The notes: generated from the letters alone by a model not told the origin. Shown: positions 1-7,665, numbered from the stretch's first letter. The stretch: 64,000 nt of DNA from Alphaproteobacteria bacterium (GCA_021325375.1 JAJPHG010000026.1:1-64000), one strand, 5' to 3'. A program made the numbers and translations.

Positions 1-1158
1 GCGATGGCGAAGGTCGGCAATGAAGGCGTGATCACGGTCGAAGAGGCCAAGAGCCTCGACACCGAGCTCGACGTCGTCGAAGGCATGCAGTTCGACCGCG
101 GCTACATCTCGCCCTACTTCATCACCAACGCCGACAAGATGGTGGCGGATCTCGACGAGCCCTACATCCTGATCCACGAGAAGAAGCTCTCGTCGCTCAA
201 GGACCTTCTGCCCATCCTCGAATCGATCGTGCAGGGCGGACGTCCGCTCGTCATCATCGCCGAGGAAGTCGAAGGTGAGGCGCTGGCCACGCTCGTGGTC
301 AACAAGCTGCGCGGCGGCCTGAAAGTCGCCGCCGTCAAGGCGCCGGGCTTCGGCGATCGCCGCAAGGCGATGCTGGAAGACATCGCCGTCGTGACCGGCG
401 GCCAGGTGATCAGCGAGGATCTCGGCATCAAGCTCGAGAACGTCAAGCTGAACATGCTGGGCACGGCCAAGAAGGTGCGCATCGACAAGGACAACACCAC
501 GATCATCGACGGCGCGGGAGGCAAGAAGGAAATCCAGGCCCGCGTCAGCCAGATCAAGGCGCAGATCGAGGAGACGACGTCCGACTACGACAAGGAGAAG
601 CTGCAGGAACGCCTGGCGAAGCTCGCCGGCGGCGTTGCGGTGATCCGCGTCGGCGGCGCGACCGAGGTCGAGGTGAAGGAGAAGAAGGACCGCGTCGACG
701 ACGCGCTCAACGCCACCAAGGCGGCGGTCGAGGAGGGCATCGTCCCCGGCGGCGGCACGGCGCTTCTCTATGCGACCAAGGCGCTGCACGGCATGACCGG
801 CGCCAATGACGACCAGACGCAGGGTATCGCGATCGTGCGCAAGGCGATCCAGGCGCCGATCCGCCAGATCGTCGAGAACTCGGGCACCGAGTCGTCGATG
901 ATCGTCGGCAAGCTTCTGGAGCAGAAGTCGTCGACCTATGGCTACGACGCGCAGGGCGAGAAGTTCGCGGACTTCATCGACGCCGGCATCGTGGATCCGA
1001 CCAAGGTCGTCCGCATCGCGCTGCAGAACGCGTCTTCCGTCGCGGGTCTCCTGATCACGACGGAGGCGATGGTCGCCGACCGTCCGAAGAAGGACGCAGC
1101 CGGCGGCGGAATGCCCGGCGGAGGCGGCATGGGCGGCATGGGCGATATGGATTTTTAA
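1..1158 (+). CDS. groEL: Chaperonin GroEL, C-terminal part (5' end outside window)
   Basis: The reading frame is open from base 1 and gives 385 residues, roughly the last 70 percent of a GroEL of about 545 residues. It covers part of the apical domain, the returning intermediate domain ([26 protein letters not shown]) and the equatorial domain ([13 protein letters not shown]), and ends in the usual [11 protein letters not shown] flexible tail. GroEL forms the double-ring ATP-driven folding chamber in the cytoplasm with GroES. The ATG at base 4 is an internal methionine, not the start. groES and the start lie upstream of the window. A strong hairpin terminator follows 33 bases after the stop. 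Confidence 0.98.
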   Translation, partial: AMAKVGNEGVITVEEAKSLDTELDVVEGMQFDRGYISPYFITNADKMVADLDEPYILIHEKKLSSLKDLLPILESIVQGGRPLVIIAEEVEGEALATLVVNKLRGGLKVAAVKAPGFGDRRKAMLEDIAVVTGGQVISEDLGIKLENVKLNMLGTAKKVRIDKDNTTIIDGAGGKKEIQARVSQIKAQIEETTSDYDKEKLQERLAKLAGGVAVIRVGGATEVEVKEKKDRVDDALNATKAAVEEGIVPGGGTALLYATKALHGMTGANDDQTQGIAIVRKAIQAPIRQIVENSGTESSMIVGKLLEQKSSTYGYDAQGEKFADFIDAGIVDPTKVVRIALQNASSVAGLLITTEAMVADRPKKDAAGGGMPGGGGMGGMGDMDF

Positions 1159-1190
1159 GCCATGTTGGTCATGTCGACCGATTGAATGCG

Positions 1191-1222
1191 AAAAGGCCCG
1201 GGAGCGATCCCGGGCCTTTTTG
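1191..1222 (+). terminator. Intrinsic terminator of groEL
   Basis: A perfect GGCCCGGGA/TCCCGGGCC-type hairpin is flanked by AAAA on the left and TTTTTG on the right, just after the groEL stop. Confidence 0.9.
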
Positions 1223-1345
1223 TTTGAGCCTTGTTGTGCTATCGAATTCACGCGAGTTGGCGCTTGCCCGCCGGCTGTCCCCAAAATCAGGACTAGAAGG
1301 ACAGGCTCACCTCTGGGCCGTCCCCAAACTATCACTGGAAAGGAC

Positions 1346-1570
1346 ATGCTCATGTCAGGCAGTTGCAAGCTCATCGGCACGTTTGGATCGCCAATCGATG
1401 CGGGATTCACAGGCGTACTTTCGGTGGGCAATTCCGTAAGACTGGAAACCCAAGAATCCAAACTCGGTGTCGGCCAAAACTATGCGCTTCGTACAGTCGG
1501 CAGCAGCTGGCGCATTTGCATCATGAGTATCGCCGGCGCAGTGATTGCGAAATGCACAGCCGAACTCTAG
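1346..1570 (+). CDS. Small hypothetical protein
   Basis: A 74-residue reading frame starts at an ATG preceded by GGAAAGGAC, a good ribosome-binding site. A second ATG lies two codons later. The protein begins MLMSGSCKLIGTFGSPID and has two cysteines and a glycine-rich centre. I do not recognise a family. Its stop lies in the palindrome CTAG (1567-1570), which also supplies the stop codon of the convergent PAS-like gene, so the two genes share four bases. The ribosome-binding site and this tight packing support it being real, but the evidence is modest. Confidence 0.5.
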   Translation: MLMSGSCKLIGTFGSPIDAGFTGVLSVGNSVRLETQESKLGVGQNYALRTVGSSWRICIMSIAGAVIAKCTAEL

Positions 1571-2031
1571 TTCCGGGCCAATTGGTTCTTCATGGCTGGG
1601 CGCTCCGCCGCGTTCTGCTCGTAGCTCACCAGCAGCAGCGAAGCTGAAGCGAGCGGAAGGACGAGTTCGCAGAACTGGGCCGCGTCCCGGCCCAGTTTTA
1701 CGGACGACGATGCCGACACCGGTGCACCGGTGGAAAGGCAACGCCACAGTGAATCGTGCAGGCTCTCGCGGATGTCACGCGCCAGATCGTCGATGCAATG
1801 CCCCGTCGACTCGCGCCCGAACCGGCGGATGAGGTCGAAGCCGAAGGTCCGGACATAGAAGCGACCATCGGTGCCGTGCTCGATCAGGGCGATGTTGCGC
1901 GACCAGGGTTGCAGATCGTCCGTTGTGAGCAGGGTGCGTTTCGGCATGGGCCGCGCTCCATGGCGGCGGCGCCATAGTTTCAACAGTGCCACGAGCTCCG
2001 GCACGAGATCTTCATGCTTATCATCTGCCAT
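1567..2031 (-). CDS. PAS_5-family (PF07310-like) protein, copy A
   Basis: The 154-residue protein carries the alphaproteobacterial PAS-like signature, with a conserved core GFDLIRRFGRESTGHCIDDLARDI around residues 70-95. These proteins are predicted PAS sensory folds of unknown ligand. The ATG at 2031 is chosen because AGGTGG lies about nine bases upstream; a GTG four codons earlier is possible. It is divergent from an XRE regulator at 2101. A paralogous PAS_5/XRE pair lies at 10396-11230; the two PAS proteins share the uninterrupted string LIRRFGRESTGH. A role together with the XRE protein is inferred from the repeated arrangement. Confidence 0.8.
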   Translation of the reverse strand: MADDKHEDLVPELVALLKLWRRRHGARPMPKRTLLTTDDLQPWSRNIALIEHGTDGRFYVRTFGFDLIRRFGRESTGHCIDDLARDIRESLHDSLWRCLSTGAPVSASSSVKLGRDAAQFCELVLPLASASLLLVSYEQNAAERPAMKNQLARN

Positions 2032-2051
2032 AGTCCAGACCACCTGACATT

Positions 2052-2080
2052 TGCTGTATATAGCATATCACTATAAGCTA
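2052..2080. promoter_or_regulatory. AT-rich divergent promoter/operator with inverted repeats
   Basis: Between the divergent starts lie TGCTGTATATAGCA (12 of 14 symmetric) and the imperfect inverted repeat TAGCATATCACTATAAGCTA at 2061-2080. The string TAGCATAT recurs in the intergenic region of the paralogous pair (10891-10898), so these are candidate XRE operators. This is inferred from symmetry only. Confidence 0.4.
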
Positions 2081-2100
2081 CATTAGCGCCAACTGCCTCC

Positions 2101-2397
2101 ATGAATATTCGAAGGCAGGTCGGACTCAACCTCCGCCGGTTGCGCTTGGAGCGCGGCGTCTCGCAGCAGAAGATCGCGCTGGATGTGGATATGTCCTTGT
2201 CCTATTTGAGCAATATCGAGCGAGGCAAGGCCAATCCATCCGTCGACCGCCTGGGTCGAATCGCCGACGCGCTGGGCGTGCCACCAGTCGAGTTCTTTGC
2301 GTCGGTCTCGGCCAAAGACGTCCTGGCCAAGAACCTCAAGCGAGGAAAGAACGTGCATCATCAGGGACGGCGCTCGCCCAAAGCCCGCAAACGTTGA
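2101..2397 (+). CDS. XRE-family transcriptional regulator, module A
   Basis: The 98-residue protein is essentially one Cro/C1-type helix-turn-helix domain (residues 5-62; SQQKIALDVDMSLSYLSNIERGKANPSVDRL) with a basic tail NLKRGKNVHHQGRRSPKARKR. The tail is nearly the same as that of the XRE protein at 10940 (NLPRGRNVHHTGRRPSKRG), which supports duplication of the whole module. No clear ribosome-binding site precedes the ATG, so it may be translated from a near-leaderless mRNA. It is divergent from the PAS_5 gene and probably regulates the shared promoter region. Confidence 0.85.
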   Translation: MNIRRQVGLNLRRLRLERGVSQQKIALDVDMSLSYLSNIERGKANPSVDRLGRIADALGVPPVEFFASVSAKDVLAKNLKRGKNVHHQGRRSPKARKR

Positions 2398-2457
2398 GGC
2401 TTGCATTTCGTCGATTTTGGCGTGTATAGTCCGTTGTGTTATAAAATACATTTATAG

Positions 2458-2697
2458 ATGATGAAGCGGTCGAATATTCGAGAGCGTTTCGCCCACAACC
2501 TGCGGCACCTGCGCTTGGCGCGCGGGCTGACCCAGGACGCGATGGCGAACCTCGCAGACGTGGACCGGACCTATGTCAGCAGCATGGAGAATTGCGGCAA
2601 CGCGGCGTCGCTCGACATGATCGCGAAGCTCGCGGCCGTCCTGGGCGTCGATCCCATCGCGTTGCTGGAAAGGAAACCGCCGCCGCCCAGGAAATGA
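2458..2697 (+). CDS. Small XRE-family regulator
   Basis: The 79-residue protein is a compact Cro/C1 helix-turn-helix (RERFAHNLRHLRLARGLTQDAMANLADVDRTYVSSMENCGNAASLDMIAKLAAVLGVDP) with a short proline-rich end. It starts at tandem ATG codons (2458, 2461) without an obvious Shine-Dalgarno sequence. The upstream region is AT-rich with TGTAT...ATACA symmetry. It follows the module A regulator by 60 bases and is followed after three bases by a frameshifted relative, forming a run of three small XRE genes. Confidence 0.8.
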   Translation: MMKRSNIRERFAHNLRHLRLARGLTQDAMANLADVDRTYVSSMENCGNAASLDMIAKLAAVLGVDPIALLERKPPPPRK

Positions 2698-2700
2698 TCC

Positions 2701-2939
2701 ATGCGCGCCATCCTGAAACTGCTCGGCCGCAATGTGCGGCGGCTCAGGCTTGCGCGCGATATGACGCCGGAATTGCGGCGCGGAAGGCGGATGTGTCCGT
2801 CTATGTCCTCGGCCGCATCGAGACGGGCAAGGGCAATCCGGGCATCGACGCGGTGTTCCGCCTCGCCCGCGCGCTCGGGGTGCAGCCGGCGGAGCTGTTC
2901 ATGGACACACCACCGCGCGGCTCGCGGCAGCGAAATTGA
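2701..2939 (+). pseudogene. XRE-family regulator with frameshift
   Basis: The first reading frame gives MRAILKLLGRNVRRLRLARDMTPEL, the start of a Cro/C1 domain, then turns to arginine-rich nonsense. The rest of the domain (ARKADVSVYVLGRIETGKGNPGIDAVFRLARALGVQPAELFMDT) is in another frame and stops at 2939. Adding one G near 2776 (TTGCGGCG to TTGGCGGCG) restores a continuous 79-80 residue protein very like its upstream neighbour. This is either a real one-base deletion or a sequencing/assembly error; sequence alone cannot tell. Confidence 0.7.
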
Positions 2940-2948
2940 GGGCGCGCT

Positions 2949-3509
2949 CTACTTCTTGTTCGCGTCTCCGTTGCCGCCGGTCTTCGCCGCGTCAGTGTTC
3001 TTGGCCGCGTCGTCCTCATCCAGATTCCAATTCACCTTCACCGTCATCGGCGCATCCACCAGCACGTTGTCCTTGAGCGCGGGGCGGTAGTGCCATTTCT
3101 TGACGCAATCCACCGCCGCGTCGTCGAGGCGGTCGGAGCCGCTGGACTTGGCGACCTTGATGGCGCTCACCGTGCCGTCGGCCCCGACCGTGAACGAGAG
3201 CTCGCTCGTGCCCTCGTCGCCGAACACACGCGAGAGGAGAGGATAATCGTCGCGGCAGTTCTCCGGCTTGGACAGCGCGGGCGGCTGGGAGACGCGCTGC
3301 ACCACGGGCACGCGCACCGTCTGCCGGACGACCTTCACCGGCGCCTCGGTGTGCACCAGCATCCGCTCGGCGAAATCGTAGATGAACAGCAGCGACGAGC
3401 CCGTGGCGATCACGCCCGCGACGATCACGGCCCAGAGGCGGTGGCGGAAGTTCTGGCTGCAGAACAGCCCCGACGACACGACGAAAACGATGAACTCGAT
3501 GACGATCAC
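2949..3509 (-). CDS. TonB C-terminal domain protein
   Basis: The 186-residue protein starts with GTG, has two hydrophobic segments at its N-terminus (residues 1-18 and about 25-46), a short periplasmic linker, and a TonB-type C-terminal domain (about 88-165) with the family pattern VGADGTVSAIKVAKSSGSDRLDDAAVDCVKKWHYRPA. TonB proteins pass proton-motive energy from ExbB/ExbD to outer-membrane transporters. No exbBD or receptor gene is adjacent, and the linker lacks a long proline-rich stretch, so it may instead be a TonB-like periplasmic protein. The tail is low in complexity (acidic, then KTGGNGDANKK). Confidence 0.75.
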   Translation of the reverse strand: MIVIEFIVFVVSSGLFCSQNFRHRLWAVIVAGVIATGSSLLFIYDFAERMLVHTEAPVKVVRQTVRVPVVQRVSQPPALSKPENCRDDYPLLSRVFGDEGTSELSFTVGADGTVSAIKVAKSSGSDRLDDAAVDCVKKWHYRPALKDNVLVDAPMTVKVNWNLDEDDAAKNTDAAKTGGNGDANKK

Positions 3510-3588
3510 GCGGGCACCCGGTGTTGGCAGGCGCGCACTCTAGCCAAAAAGAAGTGGCGGGAAAGCGGCAGGCTGACGCGCGCGACTT

Positions 3589-3659
3589 CTTGACATTCCG
3601 CCCTTGACATTCCGCGCGGCCGGTTTAATTTTATTGAAGCGGAATGAATTTTATTGAAG
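3589..3659 (+). promoter_or_regulatory. Promoter region of the DUF2089 gene with two tandem direct repeats
   Basis: CTTGACATTCCGC occurs at 3589-3601 and again at 3603-3615, each containing a perfect TTGACA -35 hexamer. AATTTTATTGAAG occurs at 3627-3639 and 3647-3659, the second copy being inside the first codons of the gene. The second TTGACA (3604-3609) is suitably spaced from the A/T-rich repeat to act as a promoter for a short leader. Confidence 0.45.
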
Positions 3660-3985
3660 TGGCCAGAACCGACGAGCGATGGACCGAGCTTCTGGAGGCC
3701 GACGAGCTCAGCTTCGTGCGGCGCTTCGTGCTCGCCTCGGGATCGCTCAAGGAGATGGCCGAGGAATACGGCGTGTCCTATCCCACCATCCGGCAGCGGC
3801 TGGATGAGCTGATCGGGAAGATACGCCGCGGCACCAAGGAGAAGCCGGTGAGCGAGCTGCGCCGCACGATCCGCCGCATGGTCGAGGACGGCGAGATCGA
3901 CGTCGCCCAGGCGCGCAAGATCCTCGGCGCCGGCGCCAAGGACCTGAAGGACGCGGAGCAGAAAAGCGAAGGAGAAGGACGATGA
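3644..3985 (+). CDS. DUF2089 family protein
   Basis: The 113-residue protein carries the DUF2089 signature LSFVRRFVLASGSLKEMAEEYGVSYPTIRQRLDELIGKI (about 24-62), which contains a clear helix-turn-helix and is probably DNA binding, followed by a charged helical tail. The start ATG is the first in frame, directly after the repeat-rich promoter. The next gene overlaps its stop as ATGA, so the pair is translationally coupled. Their coupling suggests a cytoplasmic regulator working with a membrane partner; that is inference. Confidence 0.8.
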   Translation: MNFIEVARTDERWTELLEADELSFVRRFVLASGSLKEMAEEYGVSYPTIRQRLDELIGKIRRGTKEKPVSELRRTIRRMVEDGEIDVAQARKILGAGAKDLKDAEQKSEGEGR

Positions 3986-4350
3986 CCGACTGGATGGCAA
4001 CGCTCTCGCAATCGAAATTCGCCGTGATGATCATCTTCGGCGCCCTGGTCGTGCTCAGCGTCGGCGGGCTCCAGCTTTTCTCAGCCTGGCTCGGACGCGC
4101 TCCCCGCGAGGAGCGCGGCGGACGCGGCGAGAGGATGGCGGCGCTGCTCGCGATCCTGTCCGCCCTGGTGCTGGCGATGGGCGCGGGCGACATGGCCGCG
4201 CATGGACGCAACTTCCTCAACCTCGCTTTCGCGCTGATCGGGACCGCGGACATCGTCATCCTCGCATCGATGATCTGGAGCTGGCGCCGCGGCCTACCGC
4301 TCGGCGACACCGACGAGGAGATGCGCCGCATAGCGGCGCGCGACCTCTGA
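3982..4350 (+). CDS. Membrane protein coupled to the DUF2089 gene
   Basis: The 122-residue protein has about four hydrophobic segments (residues 13-38, 51-68, 78-88 and 89-101, the last two possibly one hairpin) and an acidic-basic cytoplasmic tail. No family recognised. Its ATG overlaps the DUF2089 stop (ATGA), the strongest evidence that it is expressed and works with it, for instance as a membrane sensor or anchor. Confidence 0.7.
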   Translation: MTDWMATLSQSKFAVMIIFGALVVLSVGGLQLFSAWLGRAPREERGGRGERMAALLAILSALVLAMGAGDMAAHGRNFLNLAFALIGTADIVILASMIWSWRRGLPLGDTDEEMRRIAARDL

Positions 4351-4418
4351 ATCCCCGCGATTGCGCGGCGCCGCCGAGTGCGACAATCTCCCGCTCCATT
4401 ATTGGGGAGAGTCCGTTC

Positions 4419-4859
4419 ATGCGTGTCACGTCGTTGTTCGCCGCCCTCGCCGTCTTCGCTCTCGCGCCTGCGGCGCTCTCGGCTGCGCCTGCGGGCTGGG
4501 TCGCCGCCAAGTCGCGCAAGGGGCAGTGCCAGGCTTTCGTGCCGGGAAGCTGGAAGCCGGGCTTCGCGGGCATCGGCATGGAAGCGCCGGGCAGCAAGGC
4601 GAGCGCGCTGATCTCCGACAAGGACGGCACGATCGCTGAGACCAAGGCGATGCTGCCGTCGCTGTTCAAGATCACCAAGACCTACGAGGATTCGGCGAAC
4701 CGCTACTGGGTCGAATATGCGGGCGCGCTGGGCGCCAAGCGCCACTGGTACGTGGTGACCCCGTCCCGGACGGGCATCTGCACCGCCGTCCTCGATTTCG
4801 ACGGCTCGCTCGCCGAAGCCGACGCCAAGTCGATCGCTGCGTCGCTGGGGAAGTATTGA
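4419..4859 (+). CDS. Secreted hypothetical protein
   Basis: The 146-residue protein has a typical signal peptide (MRVTSLFAALAVFALAPAALSAAPA, cleavage near residue 22-25). The mature part contains two cysteines (GQCQAF and GICTAV) that could form a disulfide. No family recognised; the compact mixed composition suggests a small periplasmic domain. It is a single gene whose 3' end abuts a 189-bp inverted-repeat element shared with two other loci. Confidence 0.65.
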   Translation: MRVTSLFAALAVFALAPAALSAAPAGWVAAKSRKGQCQAFVPGSWKPGFAGIGMEAPGSKASALISDKDGTIAETKAMLPSLFKITKTYEDSANRYWVEYAGALGAKRHWYVVTPSRTGICTAVLDFDGSLAEADAKSIAASLGKY

Positions 4860-4906
4860 GGCGGCTTCCGCGCGGCCTGTTTCGGACGAGTCCCTTTCGC
4901 GTTCCA

Positions 4907-5095
4907 TGTCATGGCCCGCGAATGCGGGCCACCCTGGTGACATCGGCTCGATTTCAAAAAAAATCGCACGCGGAGACGCGGAGGTCGCGGAGTTCGCTGA
5001 GAAGAAAAGAACCTCCGCGGCCTCCGCGCCTCCGCGTGAGCCCTTCCTGAAGGTGCAGAACCGATCTGGGTGGCCCGCATTCGCGGGCCATGACA
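4907..5095. repeat. Composite inverted-repeat element, copy 1 of 3
   Basis: The 189-bp element is bounded by perfect 28-bp terminal inverted repeats beginning TGTCATGGCCCGCGAATGCG. Each terminus is itself a hairpin (GGCCCGC...GCGGGCC). Inside lies a second inverted repeat of CGCGGAGACGCGGAG type. It has no coding capacity and lies between convergent genes. Copies are at 19989-20116 and 53956-54137. Confidence 0.9.
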
Positions 5096-5109
5096 AATTA
5101 GGTGTTCGC

Positions 5110-5676
5110 TCACTTCACCTTCGTGAACGGCAACGCGATCTCGACCACCTTCTCCACGGCTTCCGAGAAGTCGCTTTCGATCCAGCGTTTGGCGATGTCC
5201 ACCACCGCGCCGACGATGCCGGCGAGCATCAAGGGATGCGTGGCCTTGAGGCCGAACGCCTTGCTCAGCTTGCGCGCGCCGTCGAAGCTCGCCATGCGCA
5301 TCGCGCCGCCGTGGTCGTCGAGGTCGATCAGGAACACGCGCGCGACGCCGGGGCTCGATTGGATCGCGCGGAAGAACCCGGTGAGCGCGCGCTTGGTCGT
5401 GTCGCCCCCGGCGTGTGCAGCCTGCATGCGCGCGAGCAACTCGTCCTGCACCGCGCGATAGGCCTCGACGAAGATCGCCTCGCGGCCGGGGAACGACTCG
5501 TAGAAATAGCGCGCGGTCAATCCGGCTTCCGCGCAGATCGCCGCGACCGAGGTGCCCTCCAGCCCGTGCCGCCCCGCCACCAGCGCCGCGGCCTTGATCA
5601 GCCTTGCGCGGCGCTCGGCCTGCCGGTCCTCGAAGCTCTGGCCGGAATAACGGCGTCTTTCCAGGGGCTTGACCAT
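5110..5676 (-). CDS. TetR/AcrR family transcriptional regulator
   Basis: The 188-residue protein has an N-terminal TetR helix-turn-helix (residues about 18-65: RLIKAAALVAGRHGLEGTSVAAICAEAGLTARYFYESFPGREAIF) and an all-helical C-terminal ligand domain. The ATG at 5676 gives a normal TetR length; upstream in-frame ATGs would place the start within the operator region. It is divergent from the Coq4-like gene, with a 20-bp palindrome between them, so it most likely represses that gene and itself. Confidence 0.85.
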   Translation of the reverse strand: MVKPLERRRYSGQSFEDRQAERRARLIKAAALVAGRHGLEGTSVAAICAEAGLTARYFYESFPGREAIFVEAYRAVQDELLARMQAAHAGGDTTKRALTGFFRAIQSSPGVARVFLIDLDDHGGAMRMASFDGARKLSKAFGLKATHPLMLAGIVGAVVDIAKRWIESDFSEAVEKVVEIALPFTKVK

Positions 5677-5719
5677 GAGAATCGCGATGCCTCTTGACAA
5701 AATCATGGCATCTGACAAT

Positions 5720-5739
5720 CTGACAATCAAGATTATCAG
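5720..5739. promoter_or_regulatory. Putative TetR operator
   Basis: The 20-bp palindrome CTGACAATCAAGATTATCAG has a single mismatched pair and sits 13 bases before the Coq4-like start. An additional direct half-site (TCTGACAATC, 5711-5720) precedes it. Position between the divergent regulator and target, and size, fit a TetR operator. Confidence 0.7.
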
Positions 5740-5752
5740 ATAGAGGCGCGAC

Positions 5753-6514
5753 ATGGCGATGGCAGAGACGGTCCCGGCGACGGCAACCAAGCGCGACTGG
5801 CGCGGCGCCTTGCGCGCGGTGAACGCGCTGCTCGCCGATCCCAGCGACACCGTGCAGGTGTTCCGCGTGATGGCCGCGCTGAACGCCGGCACGTCGGAGC
5901 GCAACTATCGCCGGCTGCTGTCCACGCCTGAGGGCGGCCGCGTCGCCTATGCGCGCGTCGAGCTCGTCGAGACGCTGATGGACAAGGACTGGCTGGCGCA
6001 GTTCGCGCCCGGCACGGTCGGCGCGGCCTATCGCGCATTCCTGGAGCGCACCGGCTTTTCCGCCGACGGCCTTGCCGATGTCAGCGCTCAGATTCCGCGC
6101 GAGCGCGAGGCCGAGCACCCTTACGCGTGGTTCGGCCGGCGCGAGCGCGACATCCACGACGTATGGCACGTGCTCACCGGCTATGCGGCCGAGGATCCGC
6201 TGGGCGAGCTCTGCCTCGTCGCGTTCAGCTATGCGCAGACGCGCGGACTGGGCTGGGGCTTCATCGCGCTGGTCGGCGCGCTCAAAGGATTGCGCAGGCC
6301 GCACGGCGTCGCGGTCGCGCGCGCGGTGTGGGAAGGCTATTCCCACGGACGCAAGGCGCACTGGCTGCACAATGAGGACATCGCGACGCTGTTCGCCGAG
6401 CCGCTCGACGCGGCCCGCACCCGCCTCAACATCGCGCGCCCCGCACGCTACGAGCGCGCGCGGCTGATGGTCCGCGGTGCTGCGCCCACAACGCAATCCG
6501 CCGTCGCGGCATGA
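5753..6514 (+). CDS. Coq4-family protein
   Basis: The 253-residue protein matches Coq4, with the metal-binding motif HDVWHVLTGYAAEDPLGE (HDxxH then a later Glu) near residues 138-155. Coq4 takes part in ubiquinone biosynthesis; recent work assigns it C1 oxidative decarboxylation of the ring precursor. Here the gene is not near other ubi genes but is paired with a TetR repressor, which suggests an inducible accessory role rather than housekeeping quinone synthesis. The alanine-rich N-terminus and the poorly conserved end (from about 235) are probably disordered. Confidence 0.85.
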   Translation: MAMAETVPATATKRDWRGALRAVNALLADPSDTVQVFRVMAALNAGTSERNYRRLLSTPEGGRVAYARVELVETLMDKDWLAQFAPGTVGAAYRAFLERTGFSADGLADVSAQIPREREAEHPYAWFGRRERDIHDVWHVLTGYAAEDPLGELCLVAFSYAQTRGLGWGFIALVGALKGLRRPHGVAVARAVWEGYSHGRKAHWLHNEDIATLFAEPLDAARTRLNIARPARYERARLMVRGAAPTTQSAVAA

Positions 6515-6532
6515 TTGTCGAAATCGAGTCAC

Positions 6533-6602
6533 CCCTTCATCCTTCGACAAGCTCAGGATGAAGGGTCTGATCTAACCCTCACCCCGAGCTTGTCGAAGGG
6601 TG
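6533..6602. repeat. Intergenic REP-like inverted repeat (TTCGACAAGCTC type)
   Basis: CCTTCGACAAGCTC (6541-6554) and its complement GAGCTTGTCGAAGG (6586-6599) form a large hairpin; the first arm also forms its own hairpin, CCCTTCATCCT with AGGATGAAGGG. The truncated gene that follows has no normal start and its frame begins inside this repeat. Confidence 0.75.
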
Positions 6603-6945
6603 GGGCAGCGCGGTTCAAGGCCAGTCGACCATCTCCGCTTGGCTCTTCCCCGAGCACCCGGCCGAATGGCCGTCGCTCGACGATTATTTCGCCAAGCGCA
6701 AACGTGCGGCGGGCCAGATCCTCTTCGTCAACGAGTTCGTGGTGAACTGCAGCTATCTGCCGCATATCCGGGCGGAGACGGCGCGCGACCCGGCGCTGCT
6801 GTGGCACTGGTTCCTGCCCTACAACCTCGCCATCAAGCTCGTCCTGCTCGTCTTCATCTTGGCGCGCGGCAAGCGCCTCAACATCGCGGCGCTCGCGGCG
6901 CTGATCCTGATCTTCCTGCTGCCTTATTGGCACCGCGCGGGGTGA
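6571..6945 (+). pseudogene. 5'-truncated membrane protein fragment
   Basis: An open frame reads out of the repeat (after a TGA at 6568-6570) into protein-like sequence SAWLFPEHPAEWPSLDDYF... then two hydrophobic segments (LLWHWFLPYNLAIKLVLLVFILARG and IAALAALILIFLLPYW). No ATG, GTG or TTG occurs before a GTG at 6733, which is well inside the protein-like part. It looks like the C-terminal two-thirds of a small integral membrane protein whose 5' end has been lost at the repeat. A short protein from 6733 or 6739 (about 68 residues, two membrane helices) remains possible. Confidence 0.5.
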
Positions 6946-7186
6946 TGAGAACCTACGATCAAAACGCGCGCGCATAACGCTATGCGTTCGTGGGTGGTTG
7001 AAACGGCGCGCCGCGATGCCGACTTCCCTTCCGGAGGCGGAGTCTGCGCGAAAGGACGACTCAAAGATGCGAAAAGTTCTGTACAGAAGCGTGGCGCGCC
7101 ACATCTTGTGCTTGTGCGCACGCGAAGGAGGTTGAATTCAAATTTTCCCGCACCCCCCTCCCCTCGAAAAGCGAGGTTCGAATGCA

Positions 7187-7214
7187 AAGGCCCGGACGTT
7201 TCCGCCCGGGCCTT
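7187..7214. terminator. Hairpin terminator after the 7240 lipoprotein gene
   Basis: AAGGCCCGG...CCGGGCCTT stem beyond the stop of the minus-strand lipoprotein gene; A-rich on the plus-strand left side gives U residues on the minus-strand transcript. Confidence 0.75.
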
Positions 7215-7239
7215 GCGTTCAATCGCGCGACGTCGGGCC

Positions 7240-7560
7240 TTAGGGTTTGCGGCCGCCGGCGTCCGGCGCGGGGGCCGGATGCGGCGCGGGATGCGCCTGG
7301 ACGTGGTTGAAGCCCGGCGCGGTGTCGCGGCGGAAATGATGGTCGTTGTCGCGCACGAAGCCGCCGCCGCTCGAATAGTAGAAGAAGCCGTCGTCGCCCC
7401 AATACCCGTCCGTATACGGACCGTAATAGCCGTCATACCAGCCGTCGTAGTAGGCCGGACCGGCGCCGACGCCGACCGCAACCTCCGCATGCCTTGGACC
7501 CGGACCCATGCAGCCGCAAAGGATCAGCGCCGCGGCGCCGACCGTCAAAATCGTCTTCAT
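7240..7560 (-). CDS. Small lipoprotein, Tyr/Gly-rich
   Basis: The 106-residue protein has a lipoprotein signal (MKTILTVGAAALILCGCMG, lipidated Cys at 15 or 17). The mature part is rich in Tyr, Gly and Asp (YYDGWYDGYYGPYTDGYWGDDGFFYY), then His and Pro, without a recognisable domain. Similar short YDGYYGPY-type outer-membrane or periplasmic lipoproteins are frequent in alphaproteobacteria. Terminator downstream; monocistronic. Confidence 0.75.
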   Translation of the reverse strand: MKTILTVGAAALILCGCMGPGPRHAEVAVGVGAGPAYYDGWYDGYYGPYTDGYWGDDGFFYYSSGGGFVRDNDHHFRRDTAPGFNHVQAHPAPHPAPAPDAGGRKP

Positions 7561-7638
7561 TGGAGTTCTTCCTCGTCGAAGCGCTCCCCCGACGAGGCCA
7601 CAATGCGCGCGCCTGTCTTTGGTTCCCGAAGCTTAACC

Positions 7639-7665
7639 AAAGGGCCGGAGAGACTCCGGCCCTTT
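7639..7665. terminator. Intrinsic terminator of the 7682 gene
   Basis: Perfect 12-bp stem AAAGGGCCGGAG / CTCCGGCCCTTT with a three-base loop, 17 bases beyond the stop of the minus-strand gene. Confidence 0.85.

Noticed and set aside
4907..5095. Complete insertion sequence for the composite repeat
   Set aside because: No coding capacity and no target-site duplication recognised; better described as a MITE or REP-like element.
3747..5096. Long minus-strand frame of 449 codons over the DUF2089, membrane and secreted protein genes
   Set aside because: Arginine-rich shadow of GC-rich plus-strand genes; it includes part of the repeat element and has no domain.
4703..6550. Minus-strand frame of 615 codons overlapping TetR and Coq4-like genes
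   Set aside because: Low-complexity Arg/Gly sequence antisense to two well supported genes.
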